In this document: positions 6,149 to 6,936 of the stretch, piece after piece
Layout: every line of letters starts with the position of its first letter
Position numbering within the stretch: position 1 is the stretch's first letter
Assembly: GCA_905479965.1 (NCBI GenBank)
Contig: CAJQOR010000468.1
Coordinates: forward strand, 1 to 6,936
Reading direction: 5' to 3'
DNA length: 6,936 bases
From: an uncultured Rhizobiaceae group bacterium
GTDB lineage: Bacteria; Pseudomonadota; Alphaproteobacteria; Rhizobiales; Rhizobiaceae
Position numbers and translations under genes: made by a program
Notes under the pieces: generated by a model
The model's input: the letters and a program-made list of their open reading frames with translations, nothing else
Told to the model about the DNA's origin: nothing
The model's database searches: none

Positions 6149-6936
6149 TGCGTAATTCACTTCTTGTCATGGGCTTAGTTTGTCTAAGCGCAACAAACAG
6201 CTTTGCAGAGGACGCCCTGCCTTGGTCTGAAAAGACGGATGCAATTGGCCGTATTGAACAAATGCCAATTGGGTTCCTTGGCCAAAAAGAACTCGATGAG
6301 CTGGTGCAGGCAGGTGAGGAACTTTTTGAAGCGAAATTTAAAAAAACTGAAGGTGCTGGCCGACCAATGGCGACCGCAGCGATCCTTCCAACCAAAGCCA
6401 GACGCCTATCAAAAACGGCCTTTGCCAGAACGTCAGGACCAGATTCAGCTTCGTGCGGGGCATGTCATAACGAGCCTTTATTGGGCGGATCTGGCGATTT
6501 TGTTACCAATGTATTCGTCTCAGAAGGCTTTACCAATGCTGACTTTAATTCGATTAATCCACAATTTTCAAATGAACGCGGAACCAATCACCTATTTGGC
6601 GCAGGTTTAATTGAACTTTTGGCACGCGAGATTACAACCGATTTACGCGACATACGACGCAATGCGCTGAAAACTGCGCGCGCAAATAGAACAGCTTCAC
6701 GTGTCGAACTTATCTCAAAAGGCATTTCATATGGCTTTATCACAGCGCAGCCCGATGGGGTTTTATCGCTTGATGAAATCGATGGCATTGATACCGATTT
6801 GGTTGTCCGCCCATTCAGCCAAAAGGGTGTCATGACATCCTTAAGACAGTTCACCGTTAATGCATCCAATCACCACCACGGCATGCAAGCGACCGAGCGA
6901 TTTGGTGCCAGATGGACAGGAGAAACAGATTTTGAT
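6148..6936 (+). CDS. Exported di-heme oxidoreductase (DHOR/DUF1111-like) c-type cytochrome, 3' end outside window
   Basis: My translation from the ATG at 6148 gives 263 uninterrupted residues to the right edge. Residues 1-20 form a signal peptide ending NSFA before EDAL, so the protein is periplasmic. A heme c site, CGACH (residues 103-107), lies in SASCGACHNEPLLGGSGD, the arrangement of the di-heme oxidoreductase (DHOR, DUF1111) group related to MauG and cytochrome c peroxidases. The later block SLRQFTVNASNHHHGMQATERFG (231-253), with histidines 242-244, fits the same group by recall. The second CxxCH expected for two hemes should lie beyond 6936. The physiological substrate of these proteins is mostly unknown, so no reaction is assigned. 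The start overlaps the regulator stop as TAATG with only a weak upstream GGA, suggesting translational coupling. An overlapping shifted frame at 6203-6610 lacks the signal peptide and is a shadow. Confidence is good for heme protein and export, moderate for the subfamily. Confidence 0.82.
   Translation, partial: MRNSLLVMGLVCLSATNSFAEDALPWSEKTDAIGRIEQMPIGFLGQKELDELVQAGEELFEAKFKKTEGAGRPMATAAILPTKARRLSKTAFARTSGPDSASCGACHNEPLLGGSGDFVTNVFVSEGFTNADFNSINPQFSNERGTNHLFGAGLIELLAREITTDLRDIRRNALKTARANRTASRVELISKGISYGFITAQPDGVLSLDEIDGIDTDLVVRPFSQKGVMTSLRQFTVNASNHHHGMQATERFGARWTGETDFD

Noticed and set aside
6203..6610. Plus-strand 135-residue frame
   Set aside because: It is a shifted frame inside the di-heme cytochrome, which has a signal peptide and a heme motif in its own frame.
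1..6936. tRNA/rRNA genes, CRISPR arrays, insertion sequences, attachment sites
   Set aside because: No cloverleaf, regularly spaced repeats, transposase or integrase sequence, or terminal inverted repeats were visible on reading either strand.

Overview
The window looks like the chromosome of an alphaproteobacterium, probably a marine or soil Hyphomicrobiales or Rhodobacterales member. This is inferred from gene content: a xylose-type ABC importer with a single-domain ATPase, a divergent ROK-family repressor, and a dimethylglycine/sarcosine dehydrogenase-like flavoprotein. The DNA is A+T-rich by eye for that class. No database search was possible, so the placement is tentative.

Layout. (1) Positions 1-1226, minus strand: the N-terminal 408 residues of a covalent-FAD demethylating dehydrogenase (DMGDH/SarDH type), cut by the left edge. 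(2) Positions 1392-4692, minus strand: a xylF-xylH-xylG operon encoding periplasmic binding protein, permease and ATPase. xylH is split by an apparent one-base deletion near 2940/2941. (3) Positions 4693-4912: a 220-bp divergent control region with two related inverted-repeat operator candidates, a strong candidate promoter for the regulator and a weaker one for xylF, and a hairpin in the xylF leader. (4) Positions 4913-6148, plus strand: a ROK-family regulator. (5) Positions 6148-6936, plus strand: the start of an exported di-heme oxidoreductase (DHOR/DUF1111-like) cytochrome, overlapping the regulator stop codon in a TAATG junction and cut by the right edge.

How the parts work together (inference). 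XylF would capture xylose or a related aldose in the periplasm, and XylH plus an XylG dimer would import it. The ROK protein would repress both divergent promoters until sugar is present. The cytochrome is probably co-transcribed with the regulator, which is an unusual pairing. The flavoprotein gene has its own candidate promoter and probably belongs to methylated-amine or betaine catabolism rather than sugar uptake.

I found no RNA genes, CRISPR arrays, insertion sequences or phage genes. The locus is mostly a recognisable carbon-uptake module. The points worth following up are the permease frameshift, the paired operators, the two RNA hairpins and the regulator-cytochrome coupling. I do not see evidence of an undescribed system.
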